Assembly: GCA_025093555.1 (NCBI GenBank)
Contig: JAIWNF010000005.1
Span: 372,001 to 436,000, forward strand
Length of the DNA: 64,000 nucleotides
Source of the DNA: Circinella umbellata
Lineage: Eukaryota > Mucoromycota > Mucoromycetes > Mucorales > Lichtheimiaceae
Reading direction: 5' to 3'
The first letter of the stretch is position 1. The number at the start of each line of letters is the position of its first letter. The notes under the pieces are model-generated. The model saw nothing but the letters and a program-made list of their open reading frames with translations. It was not told where the DNA came from and made no database searches. The position numbers and the translations under genes were made by a program. This document shows positions 25,866 through 36,018 of the stretch, piece by piece.

Positions 25866-26127
25866 ATCTCTGTTCGTCATACTATAAAGTTCTACTTTAT
25901 TGTTCCTTCTATTCCACTTAATAGTAGTAACCCTCTCTTCTCACCACACCTAAATAGCACACAACTATTTCGATTATTCTTGTAACTCAAATCTGATCCC
26001 TTGACCTTTTTCCTGTCTCAACTCAGGTTTTTCATGTCCTAGCCTTCTGAACTGACGAGAGCAAGAAGCTGAAATCAGCGTGTGCTCAATTAATTTCGTC
26101 ATAATAATAAAAACTTATAATTTCAAC
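24244..26127 (+). mobile_element. ORF1-only LINE-type element, right copy
   Basis: An element of 1884 bp in plus orientation between perfect 13-bp duplications. It holds a short 5' leader (24244-24357), one intact ORF, a 60-nt A-tract (25804-25863) and a 264-nt tail ending TATAATTTCAAC. The tail is homologous to that of the left copy, clearly so over its last 115 nt. No reverse transcriptase is present. It therefore looks like a half-LINE (compare mammalian HAL1) or an internally deleted copy mobilised in trans. Confidence 0.8.
24358..25737 (+). CDS. LINE ORF1-like protein with zinc ribbon and coiled coil
   Basis: Intact 459-aa frame. Cys 51, 54, 80 and 83 form a CX2C...CX2C pair suggesting a zinc ribbon (CYSCK, then CKKCGK). 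Residues about 170-245 are Gln/Leu-rich with heptad character (a coiled coil, likely for multimerisation). The C-terminal half (about 295-440) is mixed alpha/beta in look, with YFPHKGRKPISETRRDLRRL and NRRIIRSLNYIRKPVRFAVA, possibly RNA-binding. It ends in an acidic tail. Its position next to an A-tract and a LINE tail, plus this make-up, supports an ORF1-type nucleic-acid-binding protein. Known families could not be matched by eye beyond that. Confidence 0.72.
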   Translation: MSVSNSQQRARSALPLLTSEQLTQRSLIHLTKTQLHTLNERFDHHRDVIQCYSCKIQDQLSRQGTVKTKTSPLPYPRFLCKKCGKVNNVNHILAALTAISSDHDDNDNSDTTESSESSVAPQTRTYGTHIPSQYNEVAPTPTHNYITQPLMERFADTAFEHHQAMPEFLTSMMKTIDSLQQEQKRQQQHINELLPLLTQLEQRNQQLSAAKSQIHKLETTVTQLQQQLKENTLTNDSAQPKTVHNTNKPTNNPWHDVSRLHKLKKQTRRPRLSPAIIERRQQAAARAFMLPSKTQGFDYIYFPHKGRKPISETRRDLRRLEIENNRILDIHYPDRNIIGFLIHNDYRQELMDVMAKRSLYPHDTYDPFDPDNIRDPKLVNLPEDERAMLAVEHVNRRIIRSLNYIRKPVRFAVARDFYQKNFIDDSDLTTVLNGEQLTSHFDNNEEEDQDLDLIGNSSP

Positions 26128-26140
26128 GTAATTGTACTCC
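26128..26140. repeat. 13-bp target-site duplication of right LINE, outer copy
   Basis: Exact second copy of GTAATTGTACTCC, directly abutting the LINE 3' end TTTCAAC. Confidence 0.85.
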
Positions 26141-28035
26141 TTTTCTTCAATATTTTAACTTTTAGAAACAAATTTACTTGACATATATTTTTTTTCGCTT
26201 TGTAATGCACATTTTTTTTAATTATACTTCCCATTTTATGATAAGCATGGAATATACACAAAGTAAAAAACGCCATTTTTTTTATATCAAATGACTATAC
26301 ATACGGTATTATATTCTAGATTTTAAGTGTTTCAACTTTGCTTCGATCATATAATAGCTCCACCCAAAGTTGAAAAGCACCTACAAACTTTAAGCCTCAA
26401 ATACGTAAAAGCTTTTTTTTTGAAAATCAAACGAACAAATCGACAAACATTGCTCTCCATAGTTAGAGCTTTCATTTTTGTGGGCTAGTTTTTATTTCGG
26501 GTTTAGCTGTGTTTATTAACAGGCCATTGAAAATAGACAAAAAAAAAGGTCGATTCTAAAATGTATATATTGTAGGGATTGTAAAGCGTACTTTTTGATT
26601 GTGCTTCTGGGTAGACTGTCATAAATCATCATAGTTTGAACATTTTCGTATTGCTTGTAGTATAATATCTATATTATTAAAATAATAACTTTCAAACAAA
26701 AAAGAAAATCTTATTAGTAAAAGTACTACTACACAAAATAGGCTGCTCCAGGATATCTTCCGCCATTAAAGTTCACCTTGGGTTCAGAAACACTTGCAGA
26801 TTCACTTGTGACTCTTACTATTGACCGGACACAATCCTGGATTCATTTCAACGTGGGATCGATGTTTTACAGTACGTGATTGATAAAGAAGGGGGCTACG
26901 TATACTAAAAAAATAATGCTTTCTTTTTTGCCATGGATAAATAATATAACCACCTTGCAGATTCCCGCGTAATGAAACATATTTCCCGCTGGTTTGCATG
27001 GTAACACAAAATTTACAGATATATTTTTACGTCGATATGAAGAAAATGCACGCATCTTTTATTTTCAAACTGTCCTTACTCATCTCCAGCACATAAAAAG
27101 GTACTACAAGAGATCATAACAACAGAAAGCATAGTATTTTATTCTTTCCTGCGGAGTTTTATTTGAGATTAAGGAAAAATATTATAAAATTTAGAATGGT
27201 ACTTATGAAGAAAAGACAGCGATAAATTATTCTAGAGAGAAAAGAGATGCACAGAAGGCATTTAGTAGTAGTGAATATGGGATTTGGATAATTAAAAGCT
27301 ACGTAAATAATATAAAGTAGACAAAAAAAAACAATAGAAATCAGTTGAGACTCGATGTCTATGTTTAATGAGAAGATGGAAAAAATCTATCTGAATAAAA
27401 AAAACTTTCTATATGATGCGAACTTAGTTGGTAGAATTTTTTACATTAATAAATTATTGAATCGGTCCCAGCTTTTGATCAAGCTATTATTTTTTAGAAA
27501 GGATTACGTATACATATCATTTATCGATCCAAGTTATTTTGCGCCTGACTTTATTAATTAAATAAGGGACTAAGATTATAGCTCCTAGCCACCATATGAG
27601 TTTATAGATGGTCACCCTCATAGTTCTCATATTATTCCAAATTTGGTAATAATTAACGCTTTTTTTTTTACTTGGAAAAGACAATTTGTTTAAAAATGGA
27701 CAACTTTTCATTTCGTTTGAAACATAAAATTTTAATAATACGCTTTTATTAAAATATATATATATATAATACATGATAATGATAATGATGACAAAGATTA
27801 TAAGAATGAGCTTAAAAATAATTGATAAAATACAAATAATAATAAATAATGTGGTAAATGAAAGAGGTAATAATGATATTGTCACAATGATGGTATAGTA
27901 ATATGCTTTTAAATGATGAAGAAAATTTTACAATGGTAATGAAATGGTGATTGAAAGGGGGGAATATTTCTTGTAGATATAATTAGCAAAGAAAAAAGGA
28001 GGGGTATAATAAGAATATAAAGATTCTTTTTTTTA
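26141..28035. other. intergenic with a faint coding relic
   Basis: About 1.9 kb of AT-rich sequence. On the minus strand at about 26730-26850 one frame reads IVRVTSESASVSEPKVNFNG with protein-like composition and then a stop, which may be the tail of a lost gene. The open frames at 27355-27561 and 27517-27885 look random. Confidence 0.4.
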
Positions 28036-28275
28036 TTAAGCACCCGTATTAGTTGGATCAATGCCTTGAGTATAAGTTGCGCGAGCACCCATTGGATCAA
28101 TAAATTGACCCAAAACATCAGGAACATTACTATTTCTCATCGGATTATTGAGAAATTTAGAAGACGCAATAGGTCTAATTTTATTTTGTTCACGTCGTTT
28201 GGCTATTTTCTTTGGTGAAGAGTTGTTATTAATTTCACTCTTAATTTTCTTGTTGGATCGTTTAAACGAAAACAT
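28036..28275 (-). CDS. small hypothetical protein, 79 aa
   Basis: A single-exon minus-strand frame starting MFSFKRSNKKIKSEI. The N-terminal half is very basic (KKIAKRREQNK). The C-terminal half is neutral, with QFIDPMGARATYTQGIDP, where two IDP-containing segments lie close together. Composition and codon use are more protein-like than the surrounding random frames, and upstream sequence is AT-rich and promoter-like. No signal peptide, membrane segment or known domain was recognised, and no function is proposed. Confidence 0.5.
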   Translation of the reverse strand: MFSFKRSNKKIKSEINNNSSPKKIAKRREQNKIRPIASSKFLNNPMRNSNVPDVLGQFIDPMGARATYTQGIDPTNTGA

Positions 28276-31200
28276 GTTTAATTGAAAAAATAAAGTGGCT
28301 TTTTAGTTGTATGAATAAAGAGACTGTAAATAAGTAAGGAATAAAAAATATTATGTTAAGAAGTGGTCTCTTTATATAATTTTTCATTTTTGAACAACTT
28401 CTTTTATCTTCCTTCAAACTCATAGAAACTTTTTATTATGTATGCCGGGTTACAAGTCAAAAGTGGAAAAATTTTCTGATCTAGTTACACAAGAACAGTG
28501 ATTGAAGAAAAGAAGAATTTAAATGGTCATTTCTTTCTACACAGCATTTTCTTCATTCTTCTATGATAATTTCTATATAGGAACAATAAAAAAGTCACGT
28601 GTGTAATAAAAAAAAGAAACACTCCAAAAAAGTAAATGTTTACAAGGTCTTCTTTAAACTCTTTGTACGATATTAAATATTATTTGGGATTTATTTCACG
28701 ATAGTATAAAATTTATTGGTTTTTTTTATAACCAAATATATTTACTTAATTTATAGATGAGCAAACATAAAATAATGAAGTAACCATAGAAACAAACTAC
28801 CTATCTTTTTTTTTGTCTCATTAAACTCACGCCTCTCACTAGTGTAGCAATTTTCTTTTTATAAAAAACCCGTTTTTTTCTTGCAAAGAAGTGTTATAGA
28901 AAGTTACAAAGGGAATAGAGGATAGTAGCTTTTGATTTTAGCCAATGATCGACGAAGCTACAGAATCGAATCTGGATTATTGGATAAACCAGTTATTATT
29001 ACGTCTTTCTTATTAAAAAAGCTCTTGATCCTTGGCCTTCTTTACTTATCAATATTACATAATTATATCTAGTTGGTTCGACAAGCGGAACGCTTCCGTT
29101 ACTCTAAACCTTATTTACTCTTTAAATGTCTGTGTAATTATGCTTTTTTGCGGACATGTAAGTTTTAGCATTTTTAAATGTCTGGATGGTTTTTTTTCCA
29201 TGTCATTTGAAATCGGGTGTTGAGAAATAAGCGACAGACATTTTCCCATAAGAGGGTCATTTTTTCTTAATATACATTTTTTTTTATATATATTTCCTTT
29301 CCTATATCAAAAATAAACACTTCAATTGCCACCGCTACCAATAACAGATACTGTAGAAGATACAAAACTTTTCATAATGTTGAGTTGCTTGCGGGCAATC
29401 AGACACGATCGTAAAACGTGTGCCATTGGCCAAGGTTATGAACATAATGATTTGTTGATAAAACAGTACCCGAAGATTGGATCATCAACCCTACTTGAAG
29501 AAGCGTTTTTGTTGATTCCATCTCATTACGATGATTAAGGTGGAAATAATACAACGCGTGGAGAGCGAGCTTTTCAATTAAGTATTCTCTTGATGTATGT
29601 ATATACATCTTGATAAGGAATTGATGGAAATGGATGAGAGGAACATATTTTGGCTCCTATTTGTATTGCGATTGAGGGGCTTACAATGTTATAGGGAGTT
29701 TACACCAAATCCTAACGTTGAAGTTTTGCTGGTTCATTTTGCTGTCGCTTCCCCCCCCAAAGATTAATGTTTAACGGCAAGTTCTCAACGACAATTGCCA
29801 GCGAATCCACTTTAAAATGGGAGACTTATTTCTGCCGGTGCCGTCAAGTGACAGGTGTGATTGACCTTTCTGGTCGTCATCAGCCTATTTTATCCGGTTT
29901 TTATCATTCCCCATCATTTGATTTGAACGTAAGTAGTTTTTATTTATCTGAGAAAATTAACCTGAATATAAAAAGAGAATAAATATCCACGAGGACGGAT
30001 CTTGCTCTTTCACTCCGGTGTCATAACTTTTGATTCTTGTTTTGACAGTCGATTTGTAGATAATCACTGTAAAATTTTTTGGTATCATTTTTTTTCTATA
30101 ACTTCTTTGAACTCATTTATTGTTCTCTTAATTTTCTTTTATTTCTACATCAAATAAAACACGACACATGCCACCGTATACATTAACAGTCGTCAAGGGA
30201 ATAGTCACTCTGTGGCGTTATTGTAGTTTTATTTATTTCGTCCATTCGATTGATTCAATTCTTGGCTAACTAGTCCCCACTTTTTTTCAAAATCCTCTCC
30301 TTGTTCAGACACTCATCAAAACATTTGGGCACAATGGGATACAGAACTCTTTGAAATCATTTACTCTATATAAACTATTCTATATCTCACAGTCATTCTA
30401 GGCATGAGAGATTCTTTCCCTCCTTCCAAAACATTATGCTCGTCTAATTTTGCTCTTACGTAACAAAACAACCAGAATGGCTCACAATAGAACTTTTTTT
30501 TCTAGATCAAGAGGATCTGGAGGAAAAGATAAAAAAAGAACATATCGGTATATCTTCGAGAGCGAATTGTAGTATTTTCTTTAATCAGTTGAGAGTTATG
30601 AATAAAATCATTATTCATGACAAGATTATAAATTGTTCCTTTCATTTTCTGAATACTTATCCATTTCCATCAAGAGGTCTAGCTTATAAAAAACTTATAT
30701 GAATACTGTTCCTATCCTATAAGTATATCAGTCTCTCTCACACACACACCCAACCTTTTCTCTTTCTTTTTTTAAGCGTTGATTAAACCAGTGGCAGATA
30801 TTGTAACTGAATAAATATTACTCTTTCTTTAATTATAGGTACTGGAACTATATATAGCAGGAGTTTCCTTCTTTGATCAAGTCATTTACTTCCTGTTTCA
30901 AAATGAATGCGAAGGCTTTTAATTCATCAAAAAAAAAAAAAGCCATCAATTCGTTTTAAAATCTAAATCAGTTATTTGCTGCTCAACACTTTTGATTTTT
31001 CCAATCGTAAGCTGTTTGTTTTCTTTCCCTCACTGGTTTCGTTATTTAGGCTGGAATTGTGCCTTGCTTATTATATAGATATAGATTACATACACTCAGT
31101 TGTCATGAATTATAAAACAGTACTATGAAAAGAAAAACATTACAAGATCTATAAAAAACTTTTTATCACTTTGTCTAAAACAGCAGAAGAAAAATCCTTA

Positions 31201-34200
31201 TTAATAAAGTACATTAAAAAAGAACTTACTTCAATGCTTTCTCTCTAAGAATATGATATCACACTGACATTTTCTCGAAAATGCTTTCAGGATCATCTTC
31301 ATAATAACATTTGATTCATCTCTAGACTACACAACGAATAAGAGCGAGTGTCTGTAATTGAGTCGTAGCAGCCGAAACACTAAGGCTTTTCCCATAAATA
31401 AAAAAAATCTAGTCTTTTGTTATTTTAGTCATCAGAGTAAAAAAAATGATTCTAACGTTGCTTATTTGCATTACAAGCTCCATATATAAACATCAACAAC
31501 AAATGCGTTTCATCTTCAGCTGAATGCAGCACTGGCTTAGAAGTGTCTCTCTGAGGGGAAAGATTATACTAGGACATATTGTTTGTTCGATGCCGAGAAA
31601 AGTTCCTCGTCAACTGCAAATATCCATTGACTTCACTTCTAATAACACGTCCCTACACCCCATCCTCATCCTATTCATTTGAATGTTCGTAAGCGTCACT
31701 TTTGTTTAGTGTGAAACCAAGCGTAACTTTCTTTTTTTTTTTTTTTTTTACTTTTCTGGCAATGACTGTATTTTAAAAATGAATAATAAGTCTAACTCTA
31801 TATGATATGCATGGCTTCTCACGTGTCTTTCCATAAGTTCTTGTTTATTTGCATATGCTGATGAGAAGCATTTTTTTTCGTCTGATAACTTAATCTAGAT
31901 AACAAATGTGCTTCTGCGTTGTTGTTTTTTTTCTCTCAAGAACTAATAACTCTACTTGTTATACCAACATAAAAACATATGACTCACGTTCTTTGTTTTT
32001 TGTTTTTTTTAATGATGCTATGATATAACAAAAAAAAAAGGTTCGTTTTTGCTTAATAAGAAAAAATGTCAAACGAAACAAAAACCCTGGCATTGCCAGT
32101 GACAACAACAGTAAGAAAAAAGTGACATAGTTTTAACTAATTGTAGTTAGCTGTGATATTATTATGTTACATACGTACTGTGACAACAGCAGGATTGTGG
32201 GAAGTTTTGTTGTTAGAAAGCTTGTTATATTTGTACCACCTGATCATCACTCAAAAAAAAAAACAAAAAAACAAGAAGTAGGTATATGCATAAAATAATA
32301 TCCATATCAAAATGTAGATAATAATAATGCAATGCGATGTGGGGGCATAGAGTGTTTTATGCATACAGGTTTTTTTTAAAAAAGAAAATAGATGTAAATC
32401 AATTAACATATAACATTTTTATTATATATAAGATACATGGAAATATACCACCATTACTGTATAATTACTCACCAAGTTCATACAAGTCAAAATCGAAATG
32501 CATAGCATAGTATAATATAATACGTACTATTTCTTTTTCAATAATATTATACAAATCTGCAAGTCAAAAAAGAGAAAAGGAAAGACTCGTTATGTTGAAT
32601 ATACTTTACATTATAATTATGACCTGATAAAAATGCCAATGATTACACAATTCTTGTTGTTCTTATTATAGAGTGCTCTAATTCCTTATCTATACTATAC
32701 GTATACATTAATTTCTGTTTTCTATATATAATATTATTATTATTATTATTATTATTTTATGAAAAATAGCAATTAGAAAGAGTTATCAATATGGTAAATA
32801 TATCCCAAAATATGGTTCAAGAGATTACTGTTATTATAGACATAGGTACACAAGGTCTTAAGGTGTAATTGGTAAGTATTATTAGTTACTACGTATGTTT
32901 TATTATATAATTAAACAAACGATAGTACCCAAGCCTCATTTATTCATATATAAATATATTTATGGCGTTATATGTATGTTATTATTATCTATAATAAGTA
33001 ATTAAATAAAGTATAATGTAACGATGTTTAAAACATTTCTTTTTTATTTTCGGAACTCTTTTTTCTCCCGTTTATTAAAGTTTGATTTCTAATTTTAAAA
33101 ACGTGACATATAAAAAAAGGAAATGGTTAAAAATATGAAGATGTTTCTCTTAATTCTAAATAACGGTTCATCGATTTAAAGAACAAGTTGTTGTTGTTGT
33201 TTATTTATGATAATATTTGTTATTATTTTATAACATTTAGTAAAAACATCAACAATGAAAATGTAAATAAAATAACCCGCATTAAAACGCCCACTCCTTA
33301 TAACCCACACACATGACTACTGTTGGTCAAAAAAACAATAAATTCTTAGATAGAGAAGAGAAGGTTTTTTAGTCGAAAACCCGAGGACCATCTAATGCAA
33401 CTTTATTTAAAAAAAAGAGTGTTGTCTTTGTGTATGGGTAAGTCCATCATGTTTTTATGATTGTGCACCAATAATTTTTTTATTTTTTTTTTGGGTTAAC
33501 AAGAGACAAAAATAAAAGTCAACCGCACAGTGAATGGTGTGTAACCTTGAAATAAAAATGGACAGAAAAAAAAAAGATGATTAACCCAGGCTTTCCTACT
33601 CGCATTAATCATGATTAGAGACACTCACTCTCCTTAGAATATACAACTTTCACTCAGCCATTATTACTAAACTTGAATGCGTTCTTTCCCCAGGGTCATC
33701 GGACCTTTACCTGAATCGGTTATATATATAACACAATGAACAATGTCTATACTCTATATTCTTATTGATGTGGGGATCTTTAGTATTCGCGCGACAAAGA
33801 AAGCTAAAATTAACCTTTTTTTTTAAAGAAAAAGAAAAAAAAAACTTTGAAAATATAGATAACCATAAAGAATAAATATTTCTATTATTTTGTAAACTCT
33901 GCTCAAATTTAATTATAATACGTAGCTAATTACATATGAAAAAAAAAAGAAAAATGATAAGTTTATAAAATGTAGTCTTGGGTTGGTCGGATGGGTAGGA
34001 ATGGGGAGAGAACTATTTGTAAAAAATGGTTACGTAGGACGAAAATGAAATATAAATTTAGGGTCATTGCCATCCGTAAATAAAAAAAAATCCATCATCA
34101 GTCTTTTTATTATTTTTCTCAAGGTTTTTTTTTTTTTTACGTAGGTGCCGTTATATCTATCTTTTCTTTGTTAACTGGAAAAGTCCGGTCAAGCCAATAG

Positions 34201-34351
34201 GATAAAATAAAAAAAAAGTTTAACCTTGCATGATGATATAAAAATATTCCCAACTCTCGTTTTTTTTTTATTTACTTTTCTTTTTACTCTTCTTCCTTCT
34301 CCTTTCTTAATTTTACCTTATTGACAGGAATTAAATTCTTCAAATTCAATT
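28276..34351. other. 6-kb gene-poor region with scattered coding relics
   Basis: No full gene was found. Protein-like fragments occur at 29326-29538 (plus, no ATG start) and at 29767-29932 (plus, ending at a good GTAAGT donor with no partner exon found). A 25-codon frame at 32791-32868 reads VIIDIGTQGLKV and then TAA. Simple repeats include an ATT run near 32735-32757 and long T or A runs. The rest, including about 30000-32700 and 33000-34300, shows nothing recognisable. Confidence 0.45.
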
Positions 34352-35635
34352 ATGAAAGTTCCTTTCACTGGAAATGCATTCATGTTAAAGTTGTCACCTA
34401 GCAATAATGATAAGACCCCTTCATTGCAACCCAAGGTAACAACATCATCACCACCCATAATGGTATCATCTCCAGTATCTTTACCGACATCATCAGTATC
34501 ACCCACAAATGGTTTTACAACAACCTCACCATCAGCAGCAATAGTACCAACAGCAACAGAAACAGGAACGGATACGAAGAAAAAGAAAAGATCCTCTTCT
34601 TGTATTATGATATCTACTATTTCTAACACCGCTACAAATACGATCCGTCGAGGTAGAAGAGCAACAATGACAACAACGACAGCATTGTCAGGAATACAAC
34701 TTTTGACTATTGAAATATTACTTCCAGATGAATTGATTACACATATTCTAACGTATCTTCATACGGATATCAAAACATTATCGGCTATAGCAGAGATATC
34801 ACCGAGATTACATCGAATTACTATGAATGTGATTCGTTCTTATTTTTTACCTAATATTCAATTAAGTACAGTGATTGATCAAGAAGGTCGACGTAAATCA
34901 ACCATGCAATATGTATTCGATACATTAGATAATGATACTCTTGAAATACAATTTAGACCTATTACAGTTTCTCCACAACGGTATCGCAATGATAATTTTG
35001 CAGCATCACCTACATTACATCGACTTTCAATCAATGATATTAATAATTATTCGTCACTCGAATCATTATCAACATTATCATGGCCATTTCCTACAACTCA
35101 TTCGTTATCATCATCCGACAATGAAGAGGATGAAAATAATAATAATAATAATAATGATGATGATAATAATAATGGATCGAGACGTCAAACATCTTGGCAT
35201 ACACTTGATAGTATAACATCCATTCATAATATAAAAAATACAGATAAAAATTTCAATAACAAAAACAACATCAAGAAAACGACGGAAATAACATCTGGCA
35301 AAAGAAAACAATTATTACAAATAACCAAACCAGGGACATTTTTATCATCTTCTACCAATGGGTCATTGTGGCAATTAGAATATTTGGTCAGCACCGACCA
35401 TCACTCCGCCTTTATGTCAGCCAACATAGCAGCTGCTATAATGAATAATACGAATAAATACAACCATCTTTCTATGGGTGAAAATGACAGTGGTTATAAT
35501 GAAAGGTTCGTGACACCTTTGTTTATCAAAACCCATCTTTCATTATTTTTAGATGATGGAAAACAACAAACCAAAAATAATCATCTTCGTAAGCGTAATA
35601 GTCTTTTACTATGGTTTAATAAAATAAAAAAATAA
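34352..35635 (+). CDS. F-box-like protein
   Basis: Single-exon gene of 427 aa. A Ser/Thr/Pro-rich disordered N-terminus (about 1-115) with basic patches precedes an F-box-like motif ILLPDELITHILTYLHTDIK followed by TLSAIAEISPRLHRI (about residues 127-162). The motif has the LPxEL...IL.YL...DL..L..vs..w pattern. F-box proteins recruit substrates to SCF (Skp1-Cullin) ubiquitin ligases. The remainder has no LRR, WD40 or other substrate-binding repeat that I can see, and it contains an Asn/Asp-rich run (about 257-273). Assignment rests on the F-box alone. The ATG is the first in frame after a CT-rich leader at 34260-34315. Confidence 0.7.
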   Translation: MKVPFTGNAFMLKLSPSNNDKTPSLQPKVTTSSPPIMVSSPVSLPTSSVSPTNGFTTTSPSAAIVPTATETGTDTKKKKRSSSCIMISTISNTATNTIRRGRRATMTTTTALSGIQLLTIEILLPDELITHILTYLHTDIKTLSAIAEISPRLHRITMNVIRSYFLPNIQLSTVIDQEGRRKSTMQYVFDTLDNDTLEIQFRPITVSPQRYRNDNFAASPTLHRLSINDINNYSSLESLSTLSWPFPTTHSLSSSDNEEDENNNNNNNDDDNNNGSRRQTSWHTLDSITSIHNIKNTDKNFNNKNNIKKTTEITSGKRKQLLQITKPGTFLSSSTNGSLWQLEYLVSTDHHSAFMSANIAAAIMNNTNKYNHLSMGENDSGYNERFVTPLFIKTHLSLFLDDGKQQTKNNHLRKRNSLLLWFNKIKK

Positions 35636-36018
35636 TATTTTTTAATAACATAAAACCCTGAAACTTTTCTTCCTCCCCCCCAATCGCCTCCACGCGTCTA
35701 CTTTCTCCCCCCCACCCTTTAATTGTGCCCTCGTGTTATACATAAATTATGGGGGAAAATAATTATAACATATTAAAAGCACTCCTCTTTGTCTCACTTC
35801 TTAACAGTTAAGCTCCGTAAAAAAAAAAAAAGCTCGTGTTTATCACCAATGCTTTTTTTTTCTTAATACTTGTGACACCTCAATTCCAATAACAGTCCGT
35901 GAAACGAAATATCTTTTCTATTATTATTATCGATAGCCCTTCTTTTGGTTCTTTCTAACTTAAAAAAAAATACATAATAATAATAATAATATTAAAAGGA
36001 AAAAAAAAGAGGTTTCAA
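35636..36018. other. intergenic/promoter of the hydrolase gene
   Basis: 383 bp with C-rich patches near 35675-35720 and an A/T-rich stretch before the start at 36019. No gene seen. Confidence 0.5.

Noticed and set aside
22167..26127. A single 4-kb DNA transposon with long TIRs and two divergent ORFs
   Set aside because: The inverted ends and near-equal halves suggest it at first. However, each half has its own exact 13-bp direct repeat, the inner copies touch the MITE, and the inverted similarity is confined to the LINE tails. Two separate insertions explain all of this.
35111..35311. Poly-Ile frame antisense to the F-box gene
   Set aside because: Produced by the AAT/GAT trinucleotide run encoding Asn/Asp on the plus strand.
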